Assembly (NCBI GenBank): GCA_001683735.1
Contig: LUGG01000125.1
Coordinates: 1 to 46,362 of the forward strand
DNA: 46,362 nucleotides
Source of the DNA: Grifola frondosa
Lineage: Eukaryota; Basidiomycota; Agaricomycetes; Polyporales; Grifolaceae
Direction of reading: 5' to 3'
The notes beneath the pieces were generated by a model. It was not told where the DNA came from, made no database searches, and saw nothing but the letters and a program-made list of their open reading frames with translations. Position numbers and translations under genes: made by a program. Within the stretch, counting starts at the first letter, position 1; the number at the start of each line of letters is the position of its first letter. Positions 32,468-43,358 of this stretch are shown piece by piece.

Positions 32468-33989
32468 GAACGTCTCATTTCGGATACCTTTCTCATTTGG
32501 TAGTTGCCTAAATAATCACTTGCGCCTCAGTTTGGTCGGCGAGTGCACATAACTTGAGCACTGGCTTCATTTCATGCGATGACTTCAAGTGCACACAATC
32601 CATCATTAATGAGCTAATGGTATTGATATTGATATTCGCCACCGCAGTCGTTAATAAGCCCACAATCCTGACAGATCATGTGTACTTGGTGTGAGCCCAT
32701 ATCCAATCTCGAGCATTGATGGAGCTATCTGGACACTCACATTTTATGTGAGCTAGAAATGCCTGTGTTGCTTTTGTAGTAATCTTTTGCAAGAAGTTTT
32801 ATAACAAAAGATTTGGTCAACTTTGCCAACCAAGGAACTTATGTCTTATATGCTATGGTAAGTAGGACACGTTGATTGTCTTGCGGTATTCAACTCATCC
32901 AAATTACGGGAGCAAAGGTCACTGCAGAGGCCGATCTATATTCACAGACAATGTCGCATAATGGTTATGATATCGTTGGCAATATCAGCTGGGTGACCCA
33001 ACATGAAGGCTCTAACTTAACCAATCATAACAGCTTCTTCAATCTGATGGACTTGACTCACACCACTAACCCCTTCTGAGCATATTGGGATGCTGTTCGA
33101 GCATAAATATCACTGCTTCGACTGTCGATGTCGTGGCCTATCAGTATGTGTCGTCACTCCGGAACACTTTGCAGGGAATGAAAATCTACATGTTGAAGTT
33201 CGTATTCTGGATTCCAAGTGCTTTGAAAAAATTCAAGCCATTTCCATGCACAGAGGCATCAATCAGATATGCTGAGGCATGCTCATGGCGGTTAAATGAC
33301 ACCGCAGTCATTCGCATCGATAATAGAGGACATCATATTTTTTGGAAGCTCAATGTCAGGTGTTCATGTCTTTGGTGACAAGTAAGCTTATTTCACCTGT
33401 TCACTTCTTATTTGCATGCAGATCCCGCCACTCTTCCTCCCGGATGCATCGGGTTGAACATGATGGTTTGATGATATTGCAGATATAAGTCATACTGGGA
33501 GTCCCCTGCAGGACAAAGGCAAGAAGCGAGCAAGAAGCGAGCAAGAAGCGAGCAAGAATTAGCTTCGAAGCTCCCAGCATCAGTGGGGACATTGAAAGTG
33601 AGGAAATGAAGCTGAAAGCTCCACCACCTTCACAATCAGTGAACTAGCTGACCGGTCTCAAAGTCTAATTGATACCGACTGTCATAATTAGTCCATTTTC
33701 TAATATTGTTTGAATCCGACATATTATATTTTGATATTGATTATATGTATCAATGGATAACTTCACACAATTTGAAATCCCCCTACCATGGCATGACATG
33801 GGTATCTGCTAGTATGTTCAATGCAATCAAACAATAAAGTCTTTCATGATGTGATATCGATTATTAAAGTCAGTGCTCCCGGTGCCTCATTACTATTTCT
33901 TTTATATTGATTCAGAACTTGATCTGTATGCTTGAACATCACATAAATAATATGGCATAATACACAGACAGAATGCAACATGAAATTTA
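32468..33989. other. Spacer without a supported gene
   Basis: The only structure seen is a short minisatellite at 33519-33558 (GCAAGAAGCGA, about 3.6 copies). The open frames at 32876-33378 show no family resemblance. Confidence 0.5.
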
Positions 33990-34710
33990 ATGCTACAAGG
34001 TCGCTCCACTGGTTGATACCATTAGCGCTCCAGATACAGGAATACTATTTCGTCAATATAAATTTTGAACCTTGTTCAAATTGCTAGCAACTGCATGTCC
34101 ATCTGATTCAGGTATGTTAACATAATTGCAAGGGATAATAGAGTCAGTTGAACACACATTCTAATTTATGACTCAGGTTGTCTTCATGACCAAACATCAT
34201 TCATCTTCTCCTCAGTATAAATTCTGAAACTTGGTCAAAATACTTTCAAACTGCACATCCATATCTTTAGAGGACATAAGAACAGTTAAAATGTATAATG
34301 CAGTCAGTTGGATAGGTATTCTAATTTGTAAGCAATCTTCTCCCCCCTGGTCAAACACTATTTTCTCCACATAAATTTGAAAACCCATTCAAATGACTCA
34401 AAACTGGATACATATCTTCTTCATGTCCATGTACATAGCTAGGAAACACAATCAAAGTCATTGGAAACATATTGTAATTTATACCCATGTTCTCCCCATG
34501 ACAAAACATCATTTCCTCAATATAAATTCTGAACCTTGTCAGAATCATTTCAAACTGAATGCCTATCCTCTCTGCATATATAGACATCATGTGAAGAAAA
34601 ATTGAGATGGTTGAGCATGTATCCCAATTTATGCCCCATGTTCTCCTCATGACCAAACATTATTTTCACAATATAAATTCGAATTCTTATCGGAATTACA
34701 CCAAACTTTG
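33990..34710. repeat. Diverged tandem repeat, ~153 bp period, about five units
   Basis: The phrase ATATAAATTCTGAACCTTGT and variants recurs near 34055, 34214, 34367, 34519 and 34671. Between these the phrases TTTATGCCCATGTTCTCC, CATGACAAAACATCATTT and TTTCAAACTG recur. The units are much diverged. They sit just upstream of the PLE copy 2 insertion. Confidence 0.65.
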
Positions 34711-34942
34711 TATGACACATTAAGAGCACTATATAAAGATATTGGATGCATTTGCATGAATGTATGGGGTGGCCTTGAATTTTTATTGTGATCTCACTTT
34801 CATCATCTTGTAAAGCACATCAAGAGACTTTGAGATTGCCAAACACTTAGATATCTTGGGAATGGCATTCTCCATAGGTGTGCTATACACCTACCAATTT
34901 TCAGGATGATTGGCAAACATCATATTATATATAATATATATA

Positions 34943-35369
34943 TCAGAAGGTTACAAAGAGGAAGCCAAAAAGAAGCTGAAGGCAGTAGCCGACGTCGAAA
35001 TGGCCGACGCGCAGGCTGGTGCTTCCCTGGACAAGAAAATCTCAGATGCCGTCCAGGCTGCCTTCAAGAAATTTGCGCCCCCCGCCCAAGTGAGTAACGT
35101 CGGTGAAGTCGACCCTAAGAGGTCTTCAATAGCGGTTACTAATAAAGGTTTAGGCAAAAGGAAAGCAGACCCAGCCGAAGGGCAAGGGTACGGGCGGTCC
35201 GTACACCGCTTTCCTCGCTTTACACAAGGCGGGTCTAACCGGACCCCATCCTCTTCTAGGCAAGAAGTCCACCGCCAAAGCCGAGAAGAAGAAGGGCAAC
35301 GCATCCGACTCTGCGAAGAAGCAGAACAAGTCGGGTGGGTCCGGCAAAGGGAAGGGCAAAGCGAAATAA
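34943..35369 (+). pseudogene. PLE upstream basic reading frame (ORF1-like), frame change inside
   Basis: The frame starting in the flank reads EEAKKKLKAVADVEMADAQA to VTNKGLGKRK. From about 35155 a frame shifted by +1 is more protein-like: GKQTQPKGKGTGG, then GKKSTAKAEKKKGN, then KKQNKSGGSGKGKGKAK and stop TAA at 35367-35369. This Lys/Gly-rich reading would be a nucleic-acid-binding tail. The stop lies five nucleotides before the RT ATG. Either one base was gained or lost near 35150, or the change is programmed. The RT frame also stays open through this stretch, giving an apparent 910-codon ORF from 34910 whose first residues come from flanking DNA. Confidence 0.45.
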
Positions 35370-35374
35370 TCGCG

Positions 35375-37642
35375 ATGCTGGCTAACAAGTCGTGGAGGTA
35401 CGACTCTCCCAAAACTTACCCAGACGAATTGCTAATGTTGCCAACACCACTTGCAGTGGAGATACTAGTCGAACGTGCACCTTTGGAGTATAAGGAGGCT
35501 GCTAGATTCCGTTCACCTGTACATGTTGGTCCCGGTGTTTATATACCGCCTCATCTTGCAATTCATGTATCCGCGTCGCTCCGTTTTATGATTTATCACT
35601 CTCCCAACTCTAAGGAAGTGCATGAAGCTTGGGACGACTTCAAGGAAAGGCTGCGATGGCGCCTTTATTGGGAAAATTTATACGCCCGAAACCTTGATCG
35701 CGAGATACCCCCCTACGATCCAGACTATGAAGTTAAGAGGACCGAGGAGCGCTCTACAGCCTCCCCAGCCAACGACTACGTTGAACTCGGCCTTTCAGAG
35801 GGAGACTTATATGTCGACACATACTGTCGCGATATTATACCCCTGATAAAGTCACACTCTAAGCCGTCGGGGCTTGTGTGGCTGGACGAACTCAAAGAAT
35901 ATCTTGAAAAGAATAAATATTTTATTACTATGACAGATAAGAATCTAGGTAGTTGCATAGTCACCCGACAATGGATGGTAGATAACTGTCTTGCGTTGCT
36001 CTCCGACCCGCGGAACTATAAGAAAATAGACCCCGCCGAGCGACAACACAGATTAGAGTTAATCGTACTTAAAATGAACATGATCGCTACATTAGCCAAC
36101 GATCAGCTCAACCATGTTCAGCTAGCAGAGTTTTTGCGTTCTAAGTGTCCAAGCGACCCGCACGAGGAGCCGAAAGTCCCGGTTTTCTATGGAATACCTA
36201 AAATCCATAAAATACCAACAAAATTTCGGCCTATTATACCCTGTCATTCGTGCGCTCAAGCACCCGCTGGCAAGTACGTTTCTAAAGTTCTCAAAAATCT
36301 TATAGCGGAAACCCGCTTTTGTATCAAAGGTTCAAAAGACCTTGCTACTCGATTTTCGAAACTAAAGCTCTCGGGCTTGCAAAAGTATTGGATAGTTTCA
36401 GGCGACATTGTTGCCTTTTATCCCAATGTCCCACTTGCCGAATGTTTAAATATTATTACAAACAAAGTAACGCAAAGCGGACTACAAGAAGGTGCTTCAT
36501 TGCACCTTTTTATATCTTGTATGCAAGCCGCGTGTCGAGAGTTATTACTCGATTTCCAAGGAGAATCATACATCCAGCTGAATGGCCTCGCAATGGGGGT
36601 CGCTTGTTCGCCAGATATGGCAAACTTGTACGCTGCGCATTATGAAGAAAAATCCTTCGATGACGGAGTGGCCGAAAACCGCCCCGGTATGCCTGTATTT
36701 TACGGGCGTTACATTGACGATATGCTGGCCATTGTGCCGGCGAACAACGCTGACCAAGCTTTACAATACGCAAAGTCTTGGATCCAGGTTGGAGACGTAG
36801 AAATCGAGTGGTCCGTGTCAGAATACAACACGCCATTCTTGGATATGCTAGTGTATTTAGACCCGTTTGATCTCACTCGGGTACATCACAAGCCTTACGC
36901 AAAGGCACGGAACCATAAAGAACGAATACCATGGGCCTCTCACCACCCTAAAGATGTTAAGAAAGGTACTTACATCGGTGAGATGAGTCGACTAGCCATT
37001 CTGAGTAGCAAACCTGAACACTACTCGGACGCCATTGAACAGCTTAAACAACTGTACATTGGGCGCGGCTATCCGCTCGACTTGGTCCGTAAATGGACTA
37101 ATGACAATTACTCCAAACGTTGGGTAAAGAAACTCACTAACGTGAATAATGTTGCGGAAACTCCGTTTGTCATTAAGTCTCATTTCTCTCCCTCATGGTC
37201 TTTGTTCGACGTCCATAAATTGGGACAGTCTGTTGTAAATTCGTGGCTTGGCAGTATGGCGTCTTACAGGGACGCAGCCAGCAAGTGGAACGAATTGACT
37301 GCTGATGCTCGATTTCTTGACCTGCGGACGGCCGTAAATCCGGCCGCCCGCTCGTTTAGTGAAGCCGGCCACCTGGGGCCTCCTGCCACGGCAGAGAGTG
37401 TCCCCGACCGCGCCGGCCTCTCCTTTACGGGTGGGTTGGCACAGGTTGGTCATTCCAATAGTCAAGAACTCGAACGGGTGGTCGATATCGGTACGATAGG
37501 ATTTCACAACAAAAAATGGCTAGTAAGCCGACGACGCAACTATAATCTTGGCGATTTTGCGTCGATGTGGAAAAAGACTGTTCTCAATACTCGCTCATTT
37601 GATGACGAATTAAATGAAGTCGAACTGGACGATTGGGCATAA
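35375..37642 (+). CDS. Penelope-like reverse transcriptase, endonuclease-less, 755 aa
   Basis: The ATG at 35375 (MLANKSWRYDSPKTYPDELL) is preferred because the upstream basic frame stops five bases earlier; the same frame is open further upstream. Motifs in order: FITMTDKNLGSCIV, a GIPKIHKIP-FRPIIPCHS block, motif A GDIVAFYPNVP with Asp344, motif B NGLAMGVACSPDMANLYAA from residue 403, motif C YIDDM at 446-450, and SEYNTPFLDMLVYLDP. It ends LDDWA. The GIY-YIG endonuclease that follows the RT in canonical Penelope is absent, as in Athena and Coprina. Such enzymes are thought to prime from exposed chromosome ends. The frame has no stop, so the enzyme may be active. The C-terminal third is shared with copy 1. 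Confidence 0.9.
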   Translation: MLANKSWRYDSPKTYPDELLMLPTPLAVEILVERAPLEYKEAARFRSPVHVGPGVYIPPHLAIHVSASLRFMIYHSPNSKEVHEAWDDFKERLRWRLYWENLYARNLDREIPPYDPDYEVKRTEERSTASPANDYVELGLSEGDLYVDTYCRDIIPLIKSHSKPSGLVWLDELKEYLEKNKYFITMTDKNLGSCIVTRQWMVDNCLALLSDPRNYKKIDPAERQHRLELIVLKMNMIATLANDQLNHVQLAEFLRSKCPSDPHEEPKVPVFYGIPKIHKIPTKFRPIIPCHSCAQAPAGKYVSKVLKNLIAETRFCIKGSKDLATRFSKLKLSGLQKYWIVSGDIVAFYPNVPLAECLNIITNKVTQSGLQEGASLHLFISCMQAACRELLLDFQGESYIQLNGLAMGVACSPDMANLYAAHYEEKSFDDGVAENRPGMPVFYGRYIDDMLAIVPANNADQALQYAKSWIQVGDVEIEWSVSEYNTPFLDMLVYLDPFDLTRVHHKPYAKARNHKERIPWASHHPKDVKKGTYIGEMSRLAILSSKPEHYSDAIEQLKQLYIGRGYPLDLVRKWTNDNYSKRWVKKLTNVNNVAETPFVIKSHFSPSWSLFDVHKLGQSVVNSWLGSMASYRDAASKWNELTADARFLDLRTAVNPAARSFSEAGHLGPPATAESVPDRAGLSFTGGLAQVGHSNSQELERVVDIGTIGFHNKKWLVSRRRNYNLGDFASMWKKTVLNTRSFDDELNEVELDDWA

Positions 37643-37804
37643 TACGTGCCACTTAGTGTATCAGCGGTCCCTTGATGGGTTCAAACCCCACAAAACCATA
37701 CCTAACCGGACCTAACCGGATTTAATGGAACCCTAACCATACCTAACCCTGACACTAATGTGTGCCTTAATCGGCACGAGACTTCATAAGTCACATGACA
37801 TACC

Positions 37805-37917
37805 CACGTGATTCCTCGACCTGCTGGACAGGTCACGTGAGTAGGCCAGGTGAACACACCTATGCACGTGCCGTACTTGGGCGCCCCGCGGGGTTACCCC
37901 TCGTACACTGTCACGTG
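37805..37917. promoter_or_regulatory. Four CACGTG palindromes in the 3' region of PLE copy 2
   Basis: CACGTG occurs at 37805-37810, 37834-37839, 37865-37870 and 37912-37917, the same number and order as in copy 1 although the intervening sequence has diverged. Confidence 0.5.
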
Positions 37918-38330
37918 CGGCGCTAGTAACACGAGCTTTTGCTTATGCAAGAGGCGCTCACGGGTTAGAAATAACCCGATGAGTAAGCCAAGTTATGTCA
38001 CCGGGCCTTCGGCCCGGTCGGCATGACATCAACTTGGTAAGAATAGACCGGAACGTTGATCCGGTTCACACGCTATGTCATGTGTATTATAAGCAACCAA
38101 TGCGGTCTCACGTATTATGATAATTGCAAGTGGTGCAATTGAAGTGCGAATTCTCATTCGCTGGTAAGTTTGGAAAGGCGCTGTGTTGCCGGTAGCTCGG
38201 GCGGTGATCGTACCACGTTTCATCGTGCTCTGCGTCCCACTTGGCCCCCTATCGGGTTCCTCGGCGACCGATTACATCTTACTAACTTAGTGGCCAGCCG
38301 GCCCTAAACTCCCACAGGTATTTAAACCTC

Positions 38331-38403
38331 AGGCAAATAGGCTGATGAGTCATTCGACGAAAGCCGTCTTCGCCCCCCTCAGGCAAGACACTTCCTTTTG
38401 CCT
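38331..38403 (+). ncRNA. Hammerhead ribozyme (PLE copy 2)
   Basis: Stem I 5' strand AGGCAAATAGG, core CTGATGA, stem II GTC-ATTC-GAC, GAAA, a GTCTT/AAGAC hairpin in the stem III position, then CCTTTTGCCT closing stem I with one mismatch or bulge. The length is 73 nt, as in the other two copies. Confidence 0.88.
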
Positions 38404-38850
38404 CCTCCTCAGCCCTCCTTCGCTCGCTTCGCTCGCTCAGTCGGGCATCCACCTAACCAACATATTCAACTGCACAATCATGCTTGTACTTAAACCTTAC
38501 ACTTCAGAGACATGAATGCAGACAGGTTCTTCCTCACACATTCAAAACTGAGTGTCACTACAGTCACAAACCACTCATGTAGAGTCTCGTGTTCAGCCCC
38601 ACTTTATTGTGAAGAGAGCTGAGTCCAAGTCTGGTTTTCACAGTGGTTTCTCTCTTCAATTCATGTTTGAATTATTTATTCAAAGCCAAAACCAGAAGAC
38701 ATTTGGTTCACTTGCAACATATGTCATTATGACTAATTTCAGCTTTGGTCTAATGTCCTTATTGAAACGTCAGATATTTTTATTAAACTTTGACTGGAAT
38801 CTCCTTTGAATGTTGTCACCAATTAAATTGAGAGATACAATCATGATGCT

Positions 38851-39725
38851 TTAGACATAATCAGGCAAGTCCACATCACCCTCCCTCATCACAAAGTCCG
38901 ACTGTCCAGTTTTGATCAGTCTGGAATATACCAAGACCTCCAGCGACTCTGCAAGTCGTTCTGCAATGACACGACCATATGACTCTGAGTCCTCCAGATC
39001 CTTCTTGTTGGTGATATGGGTGAGATAATAAGCACGTCTGAGGCTGGGCAATGCCTTTTGTAGGTGAGGCATGCAATGTTCGAAATAAAACTGGGACACA
39101 AGTTAAAACTAGTAGCATGCTCATAGCAAAATGAGCGCTCACCCCAAAATGAACTTGAGATAAATAAACTGTGACTTGCTGAATGGATGGTACCAAAGGC
39201 ATAAAAGAAAATTGCATCGCAGAGGTGATGGTGTTATTGGGATTTTGAAGGATGAGATATTGAATGGAAAGGGAGGGGAGGAGGCAAAGAAAGGGTCTCA
39301 AGGTGTGGTGAAGATGAGAACAGTTGTGATACTGAAGCTTCAGAGTGCGAAGCGAGGTGAAACAAGAGAATAGCCTCAAGATGCGAGGTAAAAGATCATT
39401 GGCTTGAACATGAAGCTCGAGTTGCTTCACCGCAGTGAGACGAGTTTTGAAATTCTCCAGATGGCATAGGATCTTCTCCGCTCGAACTGGATCATCGAGA
39501 TCAAGTATCAAAAACTCCAGCAGCATGTCTTCCCATTTAAATGGTTCGATCATGAACCACGGATTATCCACCACCGATAAACCCCAGAAAGCATGGGTGG
39601 TGTGCATCTCGATCATGAGGATCAATTCGAAAGGAATCTGGAACATGGTGGTGAACATAGAAAAAGGACAACAATGTAACACAGTCACTGACCGGAGATT
39701 TCAAACTAGAAAAAACAGGTGCCAT
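38851..39725 (-). CDS. F-box-like leucine-rich protein, copy A (intact), 255 aa
   Basis: Exons 39725-39693, 39637-39143 and 39090-38851 join in frame (768 nt). Exon 1 encodes MAPVFSSLKSP. After a 55 nt intron the protein continues IPFELILMIEMHTTHAFWG, a truncated F-box-like helix pattern, then DNPWFMIEPFKWEDMLLEFL and several Leu-rich stretches (LTAVKQLELHV, FTSLRTLKL, LPSLSIQYLILQ) suggesting LRR-like repeats. The last exon (FYFEHCMPHLQKALPSLRRA...DLPDYV) is strongly conserved in all four copies. F-box proteins recruit substrates to SCF ubiquitin ligases; that role here is inference from weak similarity. It is the first of four tandem paralogues and closest to copy D. Confidence 0.72.
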
Positions 39726-39787
39726 GATTGACCAAAGAATCCAGAAGGGACTGAAAATGTGATAGAATGATGGCTCATATGATTGGT

Positions 39788-39795
39788 GATTTATA
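39788..39795 (-). promoter_or_regulatory. TATA box of copy A
   Basis: TATAAATC on the minus strand, 63 bp upstream of the ATG. All four paralogues have one at 63-72 bp. Confidence 0.55.
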
Positions 39796-39799
39796 GTTC

Positions 39800-40680
39800 T
39801 AATGAGCCACTCTGTTGGCTTGTTGAGTCAGCTTTATCATTGAATTTGAAATTAATGATGTCATTATTTGAAATTAACTTATCATCATAATATAATTCCA
39901 ATTTATCATTTGAAATGGGGCTAGAGATTCTGCAGACTCAATTCAAAGTGTTGATGTGACTGAGTCTTCTGTAGGCACCAATTAGAGCATTTGTGGGATG
40001 TTATCTCTGCTTTTGAAAGCCCTCTATGGACTCGTGACTGGTCGCACTTAGCTTGATGCTTTATTACACATGCTCTCTCTCTTTGCTTCTCAGCTCAAAT
40101 ATCAGATGTTGAGGCTGTTTGCACAAAATGGGCTGATGAAGTGTGAGACACAAAAGGTGCTAGCATGCAAAAATTCACATGCAAAGTGGGGGCTGTCATA
40201 TCACTGTTATGAGTGCCCATTACATTTCTGTGACTTTTTTTCATGACTGTTGCCATTGGGGATGGAAATGCACATATATATGAAACATTAAAAGTTTGAT
40301 GACATGTTGTGATCCCTATATGGTTTAAATTTGCAAGCATATATAACCATCATAGAGACTACTTTCAGACCATCAGAAAAGTAGTTCAAACATTGCACTG
40401 CTTCATCACCTTGTTCTTTGAAGGTCAGATATCATAAATCAGCATTGATTCTTGCTGCTGCTTATCATGACTGATTGCATTCTGTCATCGAATGTTATTC
40501 TTTATTTGAACTGGTCTGATCCTATAAAGAGATTACCATGTTTGAATAACTGGCAACATTCACATTCAAGCAGACAGACAGGTGTCTGCTGCACATACTG
40601 AAATGATTGAGGATGAGGTTAAAGATTTTTAAAAATCCTTTCAAAGTGATTGCACGAGTGAGGATACATGGTGTTATGAT
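39800..40680. other. Spacer between copies A and B
   Basis: No gene is seen. It contains one inverted repeat, ACTACTTT-N-AAAGTAGT, at 40358-40385 (see findings). Confidence 0.5.
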
Positions 40681-41551
40681 CTAGATATAATCAGGCAAGT
40701 CTGCATTGTTCTTCCTCATCTCAAAGTCTGACTGCCCAATTTTGATCAGTCTGGAGTATATTATGACATCCAGTGACTTTCCAAGTTCTTCGGCAACAGT
40801 GTGGCCATATTCCTCCTCTGAATCAAGAAACAATGTGTCGGTGACATGGGTGAGATAATAAGCACGTTGCAAATTGGGCAAGGCCTTATGAAGGAGAGGC
40901 ATGGAACGTGTGAAATGTGACTGATATCAAAGTCAAAATTATATCAATGCCAGCATAAGAACAGATGCTTACCCCAAAGTTGATCTCTTTGAAATGAACT
41001 GTGAGCTGCTGAATGGATGCTATGGGAGGCGTGATGGACTGATGGAATGGGGCGGCAGGGAGATGGGCATATTGGAGGATAAGGTATTGAACGGAAAGGG
41101 AGGGAAGATGATTGAGAAAGGGTTTCAAGGTACGATGGAGACGGCCATGAACATCACATTCAAGTTTGAGTGTGTGAAGTGAGGTGAAGCGAGGAAACAG
41201 CATCAAAATGCGAGACAAAAAGTGATTGTTCCGAATGTGAAGCTCCAGTTGCTTGATAGCAGTGAGTCGGGCTCTGGAATCCTCCACATAGCATAGGGTC
41301 TTCTCGGCACGAATCGGATCACCAAGATCGAGTACCAAAAACTCCAGCAACATGCCTTCCCATTTAAATGGTTCGATCATGAACCACGGATTATCCACGA
41401 GTGATGAACCCCAAAGATGAAAGGTGGTATATCTCCCGATGACAAGAATCAACTCGGCAGGCAGCTGGAATATGATGTGAACACAGAGAAGAGATAATGA
41501 GGAGGTATGATTGCCTACATGAGGTTTGAGACTGGAGAAAACAGGTGCCAT
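40681..41551 (-). CDS. F-box-like leucine-rich protein, copy B (intact), 254 aa
   Basis: Exons 41551-41519, 41464-40973 and 40920-40681 join in frame (765 nt) with introns at the same places as copy A. It starts MAPVFSSLKPH, then LPAELILVIGRYTTFHLWG, a better match to the F-box leading Leu-Pro. DNPWFMIEPFKWEGMLLEFL and the C-terminal RSMPLLHKALPNLQRAYYL...NADLPDYI are conserved. Copies B and C share more with each other (FHLWGSSLVDN / FDLWGSSLVDN) than with A and D. Confidence 0.72.
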
Positions 41552-41622
41552 GATGCACTAAGTAAGAGAATATAACTGTGAGGAGGCAGAAGATGGGATG
41601 GGATGATGGCTGTAGCAATGCT

Positions 41623-41630
41623 CTTTTATA
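41623..41630 (-). promoter_or_regulatory. TATA box of copy B
   Basis: TATAAAAG on the minus strand, 72 bp upstream of the ATG. Confidence 0.55.
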
Positions 41631-41832
41631 GCTTCAAGCAGCTGCTTTGTCAGCTGCTTGAGTCAGCTTCATTTCTCAATTTCAAATAAAGTACAAGATG
41701 ATGTCATGTTGTCTCATCTGATGCAACATTTCAAATAATGTTGTGACCCCCACATGATTTTGATATATCCATTTGAAATAATTCACGATATGACATAGGA
41801 AATGAATGAGGGAGGATATAAATTGTGATGTT

Positions 41833-42700
41833 CTAGACATAATCAGGTAAATCTGCATCATCCTCTCTGATTGCAAAGTCTGAGCTCCCAATTTTGATCA
41901 GCCTCGAGTATACCAACACATCTAGTGACTCTGCAATCTTTTCTGCAACAAGACGACCAAATGCCTCTTCTGAATCACGAAGAACTTGTCCTCAACATAG
42001 GTGAGGTGATAAGCACGTTTCAGATTGGGCAACCCCTTATGAAGGAGAGGCATGGCATATACAAAATATGACTGAAATCAAAGTTAAAACTACAACGATG
42101 CTGATAGGGAAATAACTGCTCACCCCAAATCTGACCTTTGTGAAATGAACCGTGAGTTGCTGGATGGACGGTATGATAGGCATGACTCGATAGTCAAAGT
42201 AGGCAGCAGGAAGATGGTGATAATTTAAAATAAGATAGCGAACCGAAAGTAAGGGAGACGATTGAGAAAGGATTGTAGGGTGCAATTAAGATTGGAATAA
42301 TGGTCACATTGGAGTTTAAGAGTGCCAAGAGAGGTGAAGCGACAAAAGAGGGTCAAAATGCGACACAAAAAGTGGTTGTCTTGAATGTGAATCTCCAGTT
42401 GCTTTACAGCAGTGAGTCGAGCTCTGGAATCTTCTAGATAGCACAACGTCTTCTCGGCCCGAATGGGATCATCAAGATCGAGTATCAGAAACTCCAACAG
42501 GATACCTGTCCATTTAAATGGTTCGATCATGAACCAAGGATTATCCACAAGAGATGAACCCCAGAGATCAAAGGTGGTATGTTTTTGGATCATGAGAATT
42601 AACTCGATAGGCAGCTGAAACATCATGTGAGTATGAAAACATGATCACAAGGAGCATAATTGCTCACCCGAGGTCTCAGCGTGGAAAAGACAGGTGCCAT
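41833..42700 (-). pseudogene. F-box-like leucine-rich protein, copy C, two frameshifts
   Basis: Exons 42700-42668, 42614-42124 and 42071-41833 are placed by comparison with copies A and B. Exon 1 reads MAPVFSTLRPR. Exon 2 is one base shorter than in copy B and shifts frame near 42265 (LNRLPY to LLSVRYLILNYHHL). Exon 3 is also one base short (239 nt), and the shift falls near 41980, between TYVEDK and DSEEAFGRLVAEKIAESLD. Splice sites, TATA box and ends are intact, so decay is recent. Confidence 0.78.
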
Positions 42701-42771
42701 GAGTTAGAAAGTAATAAAATGGAAATGCGAGTGGGAACGAGGTGTGATGTGATGATGACCGTAGCGATGCT

Positions 42772-42779
42772 TATTTATA
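42772..42779 (-). promoter_or_regulatory. TATA box of copy C
   Basis: TATAAATA on the minus strand, 72 bp upstream of the ATG. Confidence 0.5.
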
Positions 42780-42789
42780 GTTTTGAGCA

Positions 42790-43358
42790 TTCGCTCTGCC
42801 AGCTGGTTGAGTCAGCTTCTTTATTTAATTTAAAATAAACTGCAAAACGATGTCACATCACATCATCTAACATGACATTACAACAAACCTTGGAATCCTC
42901 ACATGAGGTGAGTTCATTGATACATGTGACATTCATGAACACTACTTTCAGATCTAACAGAAAGTAGTATGGTTACAAGACCTGCCCCACATCTCATCCT
43001 TTTCCATTCTGAGCATGATCATCGAGATCAAGCAAAGAAGAATTGTAAATGAAAATTGGTTGCAGTCACCATTTATCAAAAATGAATACACATGTTGGTC
43101 AGATGTCAATCTTCATGCAAAATGTATGTATTGTGTCAGAATTAAAAGTCAATGTATAATAAGCATTGGGACCGGTATGAGTTGACCTGACGGTAGCAAC
43201 ATATGATCATGTCCTGATAACTAACCAATTTTCAATTGGAAGAGGGCATACGCTCGCTGTCCATATTGGACATTCAGGAGGGTTCAAAATGAAACTGAAA
43301 TCTGTCAAATTTTGTTGTTTGAAATGAATAGGTGATTCAGGATACAAATCATGATGAT
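42790..43358. other. Spacer between copies C and D
   Basis: No gene is seen. It includes a perfect 9 bp hairpin (ACTACTTTC/GAAAGTAGT) at 42941-42968. Confidence 0.5.

Larger units (their letters stand above)
34942..38458 (+). mobile_element. Coprina-type Penelope-like retroelement, copy 2 (5' end probably truncated)
   Basis: The element begins in or near AGAAGGTTACAAAGAGG (about 34942, junction estimated), after an AT-rich flank. It carries a basic upstream reading frame, an intact RT ORF, a ~680 bp structured 3' region and a hammerhead ribozyme, ending in ACCTAACC. Inside the 3' region, CCTAACCGGACCTAACCGG and CCCTAACC words repeat; a strong GGGCC-TTC-GGCCC hairpin lies near 38000. The absence of an upstream hammerhead copy suggests 5' truncation or a single-copy arrangement. 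No endonuclease domain is present. Confidence 0.88.

Noticed and set aside
34910..35374. Start of the 910-codon PLE frame at 34910
   Set aside because: The first residues derive from AT-rich flanking DNA, so the start is fortuitous; 35375 is preferred.
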